Part shown: one piece after another, positions 54,741 through 64,000 of the stretch
Layout: each line of letters starts with the position of its first letter
Position numbering within the stretch: position 1 is the first letter of the stretch
Assembly (NCBI GenBank): GCA_029948255.1
Contig: JALIZF010001816.1
Location: 496,001-560,000 of the forward strand
Source of the DNA: Telmatactis stephensoni
Taxonomy: Eukaryota; Cnidaria; Anthozoa; Actiniaria; Isophelliidae
DNA length: 64,000 nucleotides
Reading direction: 5' to 3'
Notes under the pieces: model-generated
The model's input: only the letters and a program-made list of their open reading frames with translations
Told to the model about the DNA's origin: nothing
Databases searched by the model: none
Made by a program: the position numbers and the translations under genes

Positions 54741-56838
54741 TACAAAGCCTACGAAAGGTTTTTAATAAACAAAAGGTAATTACTCTAAGGGATGTAATAG
54801 TATCGCTATCAATGAGCTACAGGGTGTCCATCTTGTTGTCAAGGACCTTTTTTTCAAACCCTTCATCAATGCAACACCTGTGAGTAAAGGATGTTAACAT
54901 CAGTGTTTCTCTTGTAACGAGTTTAGTTGTTTGATATCAAGTACACCATTCAAGCTTAAATATCGAATGTTGTCGATAACAGTGACTATAAAGGGTAAGT
55001 ATTTAGGGAAGAATATTCTTTTAAGGAGAGATTTTTTCAATGACGAGCAATAATGGCGAAAAGCGCCAAAAACTAGACCGACCTTCGTGCGAGTTTTAAC
55101 CCAACATTTTCGTTCTGGATTAACACTCATAACTTTTTTCTACCGGTTATATAAACTGATGTACCAAGATAAAATATCTGTTTAACATGAATGGATTTTT
55201 GAATTGTACAAACTTTTTCTTAAAGTTGTGTTGGGATTAAGCTTTTTCAAGGTGAATATAAAGAAAACATATAACAAATGAAGGCCTAAACCTCATTTTC
55301 GATCCAAATTTTCGCTTTGGATTAACACTTTTGATTCAACTTTCATTGGCCAAAACTACTTACAAACAACTTAAACTTTCTGACAGAAATGATTTTAGTT
55401 TTGTATAACAGCTATTCTTCAACTCAGGAGTTTTTATCGTTCACTAAGATAGTAAACTTTCTAATGGACCTTTTAATTGGAAATTAAGGAAACCGCTTCA
55501 ATGTATTTATTGGAACACTCCAGGAATACTCAATCTATATAGTATGTATGTTGTAGTTTTTTTGTTTTTTTTTTGTCCGGTGTTTCAATTTTTTTCTGAA
55601 TTTGTATTTAAATTTGTCACTGTTTTGCTATATAACAGTGGTTTGTGGTGTTTATAGAAGATTTTGGCCTTAATTATAAAAGATTATGTATCGAGATAAC
55701 CTAGCTAAATCTTGAAAGGAAAGCTGTCTATAATTTAAACCAGCAAAGAAAGAAACTAATAGCTTGAACGATATTTTGTATACATTGAAAAACTATTCCT
55801 AGAATTTCAACATTTTTCATTAACTATACGGTCATTAATACCGAACGAAAACACTGGATTCCCAAAAACAAGTTTTACTTTGAATTTGAGTAGACAGGGG
55901 CTTTACACAGAGAATGTTTTAAAAAATTCTAAGAACAGACTTTTGAATAATAATTAGACTGAAATTCGGCTGATCAAAACATTCCTAAATTAAAACCCTA
56001 GCAATACAGATTCTGGAAGAAAAAAAAATAAGTATGAGCTCTAACATAAAAGTAGCTAGGCAATAACTAATACTATACGAAAGATATGAATATTATAAAG
56101 AGCTATAAAATCTGTGACTTGCGTTTTGACCAATTCAAATATTCTTCAAGTCACGGTTATATATAGAACTGAATGCATCAAAAGGCATTGATGCTGGCTG
56201 TGTTTTTAATAAATTCGAACATAGATGGCGTCACAATATTTTCAAAACTCAAGTGGAACAAAGAGCGTAGCTTGTATTACTGAAAAATTCATGCTTTAAG
56301 AGGGGATTTCTTTTACGTTCAAGCGTTGGGCAACAGAAACTATCCAGCTAAAGAATAACTGCTCAAACTAAAGTTATTACTTGCAGAAAACTTAAATTGT
56401 TTGTAAGTGGTTTTGATTAATAAAAGTGTGATAAAAATGTTAATCCAAAGTAAAAATTTGAATCGAAAATGAGTTTTAGGCCTCGTTGCGCTCAATTACC
56501 ATATATAATTCTTTACATTCAGCTTGAAAGTTGCTAAATTTGAATAAAAATACACGAAAACGTACCACCTTGTGCAACTCAAAAAACTGTTTTATAAAAC
56601 GGTCATTGTATCTTAGTAGGTCAATTTTGAACTGACAAAAATAGAACTTGAGTGTTTATAATACACTATACAATTACAATCCATGGCTACTCGTTTTCGA
56701 TAAAAACTTACAGTTTTGCTAGTTCAGTTTTTGATGATTATCATAGAAGATAAAAAAGGTACATGATTTATTTGTCAAACAAATGACAATTTTAAACGGA
56801 AAATAGGAACACTGGAAAAGAAAATGACTTTAAAATAG
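54741..56838. repeat. Diverged inverted repeats, probably remains of a large TIR element
   Basis: Bases 55285-55335 (aaacctcattttcgatccaa ... ggattaacacttt) are inverted at 56430-56490. Bases 55045-55125 (gcaataatggcgaaaagcgc ... acattttcg) are inverted at 59345-59420. The two pairs suggest nested or rearranged old transposons. No ORF is convincing. Confidence 0.45.
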
Positions 56839-57997
56839 CTGGTCTGTGGCAAATGTTTTGGGGACTGAGAACGAGTGCTTTGATTGGTCACTTCCGGTCA
56901 CTTCAGACTGTGTTCTTGTTTCTTTTGGGAGGCGAATGAAGAATGAAGAAATTTGTGCAAAAAAAGACGTGTAAATTTTAAATCTGGCATTCTGTTCTAC
57001 AGCGTGTGTATTGTCCATGGTTTGGAGACGTTGCTTATGAAGGCTGAAGTATTTTACTGTGATTTTTGTGGATGTAGAGGATCGTGAACTTTGTAAGCCG
57101 ACTAAAGCGACATGGCGCGTACGAACTAACAAACTCCAACTATCAAAACTTTCACGAAATTTTTCAGCTTACCTGAATGTGAGAACTCTTCCATTCAGTC
57201 CCAGTAAGTACTACCAGCCAGTCCTACGTGGCTTAGGCAGGATATATTCTAGTTCTCATAAAAACCACACAAGATTTTTGCACTTTTTCGGATAATTGTC
57301 TTTGAAACTTTATCAAACTTATATTTGATTTACGGCAAACTACAGGTGAGTAAATTGTCTCATTTTTGGTTCAATGCACGAATATGACTTCAGTTTTGGG
57401 AAAAATAAGAATAATAAGTTCATATGATTCTTGCTATAGTAATGTGAAAAGTTTCTTATTATCCGTCGCGATTTTTTTCCTCTGTAAATATGAATCAACA
57501 AAGTTTGAAGTTTTGATTTTACATGTGCTTCATTCACCAACCAAAGTTTTTCAAAACGCCGTTCTCCGGCCATGTACCCTGAATCTCGATATGGCCATGT
57601 AAAGTATGTCGCTCAACAATTGTTGTGTTGCTTAGGCTATATATTATACCCTCAGGAATACAGGTTTACGAGTAGAATCGCCATAAAATATCGTCGGCGG
57701 TCGTCTTTGATCTCGTTTCTTCGTCATTTCGAGCAACGGCTTACAAAGTTCACGATCCTCTAAATCCACAATAATCACAGAAAAACGCTTCAGCCTTCGT
57801 AAGCAATGTCTCCAAACCATGGAAAATACAAATACTGTAGAATGGAATGCCAAATTTAAAATTTACACGTCTTTTTTTGCACAAATTTCTTCATTCCCTT
57901 CCCAACAAAAACAAAACAACATCACAATTCTGAAGTGACCGGAATTGACCAATCAGAGCGCTCGTTCTCAGTCCCCCTAACATTTGCCACAGACCAG
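56839..57997. mobile_element. 1,159-bp TIR element with ~270-bp TIRs
   Basis: The ends CTGGTCTGTGGCAAATG and CATTTGCCACAGACCAG are flanked by AAATAG (56833-56838, 57998-58003). Inverted similarity extends about 270 bp on each side (gatcgtgaactttgtaagcc with ggcttacaaagttcacgatc). The short ORFs in and between the TIRs are not recognised as transposase. Confidence 0.65.
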
Positions 57998-58487
57998 AAA
58001 TAGTGCTGTGCTGCAAAACTAAACGAACTGGACATCGGTTCACGGCTTTGCCAGAGAGAAACGGTCATTTGGTCCAACTCTTTTACTCTTTTCCAAAAGA
58101 AACTGATAAATCAAGCTCATGCAAGATACAATGAACATAATGAAGTTTTGAGGCATTTGAAAGGCCAGGTATGTTTAAAGAATTAAACGTAAATTTGACT
58201 ATATTCACTCTGTGAATGAACTCAAAATTTTTGCTGTGTCCTGGGCTCTTCGTAGCCGTCTTCATCCAATAAACAAACCTGTCAGTGAATAGACTACATG
58301 CTTTATAGAAATTAAAAGGAACTGTAATTCCCTCAGAATACAAATTAACTTTATTTTATTTTGTTTTCGAAGTTTCTTCCCTCTTTGAAATACGGCATTG
58401 TCTACTTGTTTAAGTCTGCACTTTTTGAATTTTTTTATCTTATCGTACATGCTATAGATATTCGTCTAGATCTTTCCACGAAGAAAT
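57998..58487. other. Spacer without supported gene
   Basis: The two small minus-strand ORFs here (86 and 62 residues) show no motif. Confidence 0.4.
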
Positions 58488-59325
58488 TTTGTATAGTGTA
58501 TACAAAAAATATATTGTAAACAAAAAATTGCACGATCTTCTCGTACAATCCAGAATTAATAGTTACTCGTAATTATGTTTTGAAAATTCCCAAATAGGAC
58601 TTAAAGCCTGCGTCACATCCGGACTTTTCCTCCGTTAAGTCCATCTGCGAAATAATTAACGAACAAAACTGTGTTCTGAGACCCCCAGCAAATAGCACGA
58701 TTATATATAACAGACGCTGATTGGCTGGGGCATTTTTGAATTCTAACGAGACTCGTGATTTGCTCGCTTTATGCTCGTTGTGTCGATGTTTTGACAGCTT
58801 GATGGACTCCAGTTATTAACAAACTTTATTACTAGCATAACCCGGGTTAAATCTTGTAATTTCTCTTTGAGAGAATGTTTTCTGAACTTAGGCTATTATT
58901 TAGCAAAATGTTCGATTGGAATGTTTCGAAAGTTTCTTTTTATAGCAAGCAATTCGATTTATCTAACTGGTAGGTTGTTTTGATTGAAAAATCTGTGTGT
59001 TTCAGTTATAATCACAGTAAATCTAGCGGAAGTGTTGTCATGGCGAAGACAAACACACCAGTGATTAGAGAGCCAATCACGAATTTCGTTAGAATTTAAA
59101 AAAGCACCAGCCAATCAGCGTCTGTTCATATGTAATCGTGTATTTGCTGGGGGTCTCAGAACACGGTTATCGTTATTTCGCAGACGGACTTAACGGAGGA
59201 AAAGTGCGGATGTCACACAGGCTAATAGAACTCGCCTAAAGCCGGCTCGTCCAATTTTGAGAACTTTCTAAACATTACTCGTACCTATTAATTCCGAATT
59301 GTACTCGTGCGATTTCCAATACCCC
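58488..59325. mobile_element. Hairpin MITE (GCACGATCTTCTCGTACAAT family) split by a nested TIR element
   Basis: The left arm 58530-58605 and right arm 59245-59325 (ttgtactcgtgcgatttcc) are inverted. A compact copy of the same hairpin is at 59823-59983. The arms are separated by the element at 58608-59222. Confidence 0.6.
58608..59222. mobile_element. 615-bp TIR element nested in the hairpin MITE
   Basis: The ends GCCTGCGTCACATCCGG and GCGGATGTCACACAGGC continue inward for about 110 bp on both sides (cgttaagtccatctgcgaaa with tttcgcagacggacttaacg, and gagacccccagcaaat with atttgctgggggtctc). The target duplication is unclear. No ORF. Confidence 0.65.
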
Positions 59326-59624
59326 GGCAATACTAATCCACCAAAACGAAAATTTGAATTAAAACTTGCACAAGGGGCTGGGTTTTGGCACTTTTAGCCA
59401 TTATTACTCGATATTGCATGAAAAAAAATTTCCATTAAAATGTCAAAAGTCTAGTCATTACAATGTAACTCAAAATATTCCCATTTGTATCTAGTTGTGG
59501 TTCTATTTTGTATATTTGCAAGTCTTTTCTCAAAACTGTGAAAACTTAGCTGCACAAAATTACATTTGGTATTTCAGATTGACGGCGTTTAGATAATTGG
59601 ATTTTTATGTATGGGTGGCTGATG

Positions 59625-60172
59625 ATTGGCCGAGCGGTTAGAGCGCTGGCCTTTCACCGGTGTGGTCCGGGTTCGAGTCCCAGCTCGAGCGCCTGGATCA
59701 TATGTGAATTGAGTTTGTTTGATGTGTTGTTCTCTACCATGCCACGAGGGTTTTTTCTCCGGGTTCTCCGGTTTTTCCTCCCTCAGCAAAAATCAACATG
59801 TGAGTCGAGTGATTAGTATAGGAAATCGCACGATCTTGAGTACAATTCGGAATTAATAGGTACGAGTAATGTTTTGAAAGTTCTCAAAATAGGACGAGCC
59901 TTTAGGCGAGTCCTATTTGAAAGTTTTCAAAACATTACGAGTAACTATTAATTCTGAATTGTACGAGAAGATCGTGCGATTTTTTATTTATAATACACTA
60001 TAAATCTCAATTAGCGATTGTCGTTGCCATAGCGACTTAATAGGTACTCTGCAGAGTACAATTAATGATTTAATTGTACTCCTCTCGTCCAATCAGAATC
60101 GAGTAATTTTGTATAGTGTATTATAATTTGCAAAATACTTAATGTAGAGGTAGTGTGTGTGAGAGTACAGTG
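59625..60172 (+). mobile_element. tRNA-derived SINE with intact A and B boxes, interrupted
   Basis: The head has A-box-like attggccgagcggttagagc and the exact B-box form ggttcgagtcc (about 59670). It is followed by the family body gatgtgttgttctctaccat. The body resumes at about 60124 (aatgtagaggtagtgtgtgt) after an inserted hairpin element. It is the best-preserved promoter region among the SINE copies here and not a true tRNA gene. Confidence 0.7.
59823..59983. mobile_element. Hairpin MITE inside the SINE
   Basis: The arms gaaatcgcacgatcttgagt... and ...gaagatcgtgcgattt pair nearly throughout, meeting at ggacgagcctttaggcgagtcc. About 140 bp of AT-rich DNA up to 60123 may belong to the same insertion. 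Confidence 0.65.
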
Positions 60173-60257
60173 TCCCCCAATTAGTGCGCAAGCGCTAGAA
60201 GACTTGGACACTTAAACATGTTAAATAAACAGTTTTTTTAAATGTACAGACACACAA

Positions 60258-60333
60258 TAGTCTCCCTCGCAGCCGTGTTTAGCCTCGTCACGCAACGCTT
60301 GAGGGAGCGTTGCGTGACGAGCGAGGGAGACTA
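60258..60333. mobile_element. 76-bp hairpin MITE, TAGTCTCCCTCGC ends
   Basis: TAGTCTCCCTCGC is inverted as GCGAGGGAGACTA. Inner arms cctcgtcacgcaacgct and agcgttgcgtgacgag flank a short gagg loop. Confidence 0.75.
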
Positions 60334-60419
60334 ACGCACCAATTACTGCCTTTTAAGTCTAGAACACCCCAGTGTTACATAATATCCAAGTCCGCTTCAC
60401 ATACAGTTAAGGCAGGAAT

Positions 60420-61165
60420 CGTGGTACAGTGATGTCTGCGATGTGGCGTCACAATTGGCGCCAAGGTTGACGTAGACATAGCTTCAACATGGCGGCTAAA
60501 AAGGAGATTGCAATTCACAAGTTTTTTCTTGCATTTTTGACACCCAAAACTTCAAAGTATATTTCTGAAAACCTCATAAAAATTTGAAAATTTTCAGGGA
60601 CATTCATCTGTACCAACCTCAACGTTTTTGAGTGAAGAAATCCGCGTACGTATGAATTTTTTTGTAACGGCCGGTGTCGTTTTAAAAAAACTGCTCGAAA
60701 GACGACGAACCCAGCGAACATTTTCAAGTCTTCGGTGGTCTTTGTAGATGGAATTTGTAGCTTCAAAAAGTTCTTCTTATAACTGAGTCTTTGAAAATTA
60801 TGTACGTCACGTTCCGTAAAGATACCTTCTGTATAATTGTCTAAGAATTCCTCCAAATTAATAAAGTCGGAAAACACTGTTTCCGACGATTCTTGGCAAG
60901 AATCGTCTGCAAAATTGGAGCGAAAAGGACTTGAAACTTCGAAGGACAACAACTGAAAGGAAAAAAATTCAAGCTTTAAAGAGCATGATAGAAGGAAAAT
61001 TTGATGTCAAAAAGTCTCTTGTACCTAGCTATTGAAGATGTATTTTAAATTTTCATTTATGACTGATATACTTTTCAGAGATTCCTTTAGACATTTACCT
61101 TCACTTTTTTGCTATGTACGCCATCCGTGATGTGATATCGCAGACACAACTGTACCTTCGCGCGC
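60420..61165. mobile_element. Possible TIR element enclosing an ORF with splice signals
   Basis: The left ggtacagtgatgtctgcgat and following bases are inverted on the right (atcgcagacacaactgtacc, 61133-61157). The similarity continues through atggcgtacatagc-like sequence. The ORF at 60515-60952 lies between these arms. Confidence 0.4.
60515..60952 (-). CDS. Putative exon, unknown protein (145 codons)
   Basis: The open frame on the minus strand begins directly after a strong acceptor (ttttttcctttcag, complement at 60953-60966) and ends at a stop. It has no ATG at its start. Upstream on the same strand, gtgaag followed by GTAAAT (near 61099) is a plausible donor. The preceding segment in the same phase reads VQLCLRYHITDGVHSKKVK. 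The exon protein is acidic at first (SSETVFSDFINLEEFLDNY), then basic. I do not recognise it. It sits between imperfect inverted repeats, so it may belong to, or have been captured by, a transposon. Confidence 0.35.
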   Translation of the reverse strand: MLSFEVSSPFRSNFADDSCQESSETVFSDFINLEEFLDNYTEGIFTERDVHNFQRLSYKKNFLKLQIPSTKTTEDLKMFAGFVVFRAVFLKRHRPLQKNSYVRGFLHSKTLRLVQMNVPENFQIFMRFSEIYFEVLGVKNARKNL

Positions 61166-61552
61166 CTAATAAAAACCAGGAGTCATCTCCTCCCTCCTGA
61201 GTTAAGGTATTGTACAGTTCAAAAAATTGTTAAAATGTTTTTTTAATTAACCAAAAGCCCGCAACGTGTTGTCGCCAAAAAAGTCTTTCAAACAGTTGTC
61301 AAGCAAATTTACATTTCGAACATTTGCAAATTCTTCAAAAAGTGGCAAAAATTTCTGTCCCTTTTTGACGAATTTGTAGCTGTTCAAACATAGATTTTGA
61401 ATAAAATTTCGTACAGTTACTAACTTATTGATTCCAAAAATCAAATAAAAAGGGGGGTCACCATGTTCGTTTTTACACTACAGGGCGGCAATTTAAAGCA
61501 TTTTGGGGGGCCATGCGCCAGCAATTTTCGAAAACAGAAAATCGAGCAAAAG
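61166..61552. other. Spacer with a short unrecognised minus-strand ORF
   Basis: A 65-residue minus-strand frame (61247-61444, ending FFGDNTLRAFG) and the open stretch around 61500 look mildly coding-like, but nothing is identifiable. The phrase ggggggtcacc at 61453 recurs as gggggtcacc at 62971, part of a dispersed repeat. Confidence 0.3.
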
Positions 61553-62762
61553 CAGGAGTCCATTACTAGGAGTGTGAATGTTCTGTACTAGTTCTATCAC
61601 CAGCACAGTCAGATAAGAAGCTATTTTTAGAATATGACGTTGCGGAAGCAAAACCACAAGATTGCATCTGTCACGCAAAGCAAAGTCAAACTTTGTGAAG
61701 ATTTTTGAAAAGAGAATACTATATTTTTTCATTTTTGAGCCATTAGAACGACTACAAACATTGTAAGTCTAATTGTTTTTGCCTCGAAAATTGATAGCTA
61801 TTAACAAAACCGCCAGGTTCATAACATGTACAGAGTCCGGTGAAAATCACAAAATTTCGCGCCATTTTTACCCGGAGAGCTAGAGATGTTGTTGGTGTAA
61901 AACAACTCACAAAACATTTAATTTTTGGGCAACCGTTAGGAAAACGATGATATTAATACGTTAAATATATTCAAAATGTCAAACCAGTCACCAACAATTA
62001 CAGACTATAAGCTTTAACTGATTTTGTCATTCATGACAAAGCCGCCGAATAAATTGTAGGCGTTTTCTCATCTTTACGGCTCGAAATATCAGATTTCATG
62101 CAGCATAGAAATGACAATAACGGTTGACAAAACGTTTGTAAAGAAAAATGATATTTTTCATTGAAAAATATTCAAAACAAAACATTATTTAGACTCATAA
62201 ATGTACACTTACCATCGGCTTTTCACACGGCTGTTTTTGCTCTGATAAACTACGAGGAAAGAGTTATAGCTTTGTCTTGTAGATCTTTCACAAATAAAAC
62301 ATTGTTATCAGGTCTTGGAAAGAGTGTCCTTTTAAGCATTAATAATCAAAAATTTCACAAAAAATCGCAGGAATAGTATAGCTTACAGTTTTAAATAAAG
62401 CGTTGAAGTTGAACTAAACTCTTGGCCCGCTCAATTTTTGATTCCTTCAAAAGAGCTACGAAGTAGTTGTAGTCCTAACTCATGATATGTACTACATGAA
62501 AATACTTGCTTTCCAGAAAGTCGTTGACAGTATTCATAAAGAAGGTCTCAAAATAATTGTAAAACTTCGCAAAGTTCTGACTGGCAGCTTTGACTGACAG
62601 GATCGACTCTTCGCACAGCTGTGATTTCAGTCACGTTTTGGTCATGTCACGAAATGCAGTCATAGCAACCATCCGTGCGCTCTATCTAAAAATAGCTTCT
62701 TATCTGACTGTGCTGGTGAGCGACCAAATTTAGAGATTCACACTCCTAGTAATGGACTCCTG
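61553..62762. mobile_element. 1,210-bp TIR element with 7-bp target duplication
   Basis: The ends CAGGAGTCCATTACTAGG and CCTAGTAATGGACTCCTG are flanked by GCAAAAG at 61546-61552 and 62763-62769. A second inverted pair (caccagcacagtcagataag with cttatctgactgtgctggtg) lies just inside. The interior shares about 120 bp with 21055-21135 and 24545-24600. hAT-like ends and near-8-bp duplication are possible. No transposase seen. Confidence 0.7.
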
Positions 62763-64000
62763 GCAAAAGGCAATCATCGTTTGCATCAACTCATTGCCAG
62801 CATTGAAATGTTAAAGTTATTCTATCTTTCACACATCAAACAAAATGTAAAACCTCAAAAATGTGCCGCAAAAAATTAATTTGAAGTAATTCCGTAGAAA
62901 TAAAACTGAACATGGAATTCTCATAAAACTTTACACAGTAATAATTTTTGAGTTGCTTATCCCAAAAATGAAATAAAAGATGGGGGTCACCGTAGCCTTT
63001 TTTCGGCTAGATTGCTTTTAAGTACACCATCTTTTGTGTCTTGAGGGCTCAAGATTTGAAAATCATATTTGTGTCAAAAGGAATTAATTTCTTGAACCTG
63101 AGCATGAGCTCATTTTCTCTCTTTGAGCAATAGCCTAGTATTATGATGCAATAAATTGTTGTAAAAATGCGTTTGCTACAAGGAAGAAAGTAAAATTGGT
63201 TGATAGTACGTGCCCTTGAAGCAGCGTGAAAGCACCTTCCGACCGCACATTTTGGAAAATATCTAAAAAAAAAAAACTGGGCATGGAATCTTGACTATAA
63301 TTATATATATGATAGAGAACCTTATTACCGTTGATTTGCAAAAATAAAAAGAATAGGTGCCCGTGCTCGTTTCCGCCCTACGACGCGCTAAAGTGTGAAA
63401 CAAGACGTCGTAAACAGCCTGTGACCAAAGAGGACTAAGGCGAGTAACCAGTGTAAGGCCTCTTAGAGCGTGTCTACTGTTCAAAACTTCATAAGACTAA
63501 AGCTTGCATCATTTTAAGTCAAATATATATCTTTTACAATAGAACAAATCAAAATAGGCTGAAATATGCTATGCGCAGTAGAGATGCGCACTGCAAAACT
63601 ACGGAATTACCCAATTAACCGTCGTAAAAAATTAGAGATATTTTGACATCAGTACATACCCTGATAGGCTTGAAAGCAGCTTTATATGACTCATATGGTA
63701 ATTAAGTATTTGAGAATATCTCGAAAACGGAACATAGATTTTTGTTAAAATTCAAGAGTACCTTACTCTTGTTAATTTGATATAATAAAACGATAGGTAA
63801 CCGTGTTTTCTATTTTTGTGCTACAGCTGGCTAAAGTACGAATTTTGTCCTCAAATTGGCTTTGACAGAGGGAGGACTAGGGCGAGTAGAGCGTGCGCAA
63901 AGTAAAACTACGGAATTACCTTAATTGCATTTGCTAAATTTAAATGAAAGACAGGAATGTAATCTCAGACCATTGCAGTAACTTTCATAATTTTTTGAAG
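62763..64000. repeat. Diverged tandem repeats to the window end
   Basis: The block around 63320-63620 (accgttgatttgcaaaaata ... ctacggaattacccaatta) recurs at 63760-63940 (cttgttaatttgatataata ... ctacggaattaccttaatt). Both contain gaggactaaggcgagta-like sequence. No gene is supported. Confidence 0.5.

Noticed and set aside
59625..59700. tRNA gene
   Set aside because: A and B boxes are good, but the downstream sequence is the SINE body shared with other copies and no acceptor stem closure could be made.

Overview
The window looks like AT-rich metazoan nuclear DNA, most likely from a cnidarian and probably an anthozoan. The pointers are intron splice sites, tRNA-headed SINEs with the tail seen in coral genomes, many terminal-inverted-repeat (TIR) MITEs, and ROCO-family proteins. 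The assignment is by eye and moderate in confidence. There are no rRNA genes, prokaryotic operons or CRISPR arrays.

The host-gene content is small. A minus-strand GRF-type zinc-finger gene (441-950) lies head-to-head with the first of three paralogous, essentially single-coding-exon ROCO genes: 1523-5299 (1,258 aa), 35031-38780 (1,249 aa) and a broken third copy at 47823-50356. Each intact ROCO has an N-terminal Rho-like GTPase module, a linker, leucine-rich repeats, a Roc GTPase, a COR region and a conserved C-terminal region with a CxxC...CxxxH motif. The copies are close throughout except across the switch I-switch II segment of the Rho-like module, which is hypervariable. This is the most interesting signal here. 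The third copy has lost its start codon, carries a deletion equal to about 1,235 bp (LRRs plus most of Roc) and has three further frameshifts.

The genes belong to a segmental tandem duplication that includes long flanks. A 3' flank cassette (5300-9330, 38781-44090, 50357-54560), a mid cassette holding a putative untranslated first exon with a GTAAG donor (15690-19600, 31785-32540, 44090-46150), a GATGA microsatellite, and a 5' flank cassette (33305-35030, 46400-47834) repeat in that order. Insertions interrupt the units at different places, so they record relative ages. Unit 1 carries about 6.3 kb of Helitron-like and MULE-like elements (9330-15690) and about 12 kb of nested TIR elements (19600-31780). 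Unit 2 carries a complete 1.79-kb non-autonomous LTR retrotransposon (41899-43689).

From about 54.7 kb to the end the sequence is outside the array. It is a mosaic of TIR elements, hairpin MITEs and a tRNA-derived SINE, with a few short unrecognised ORFs, one of which has a convincing splice acceptor.
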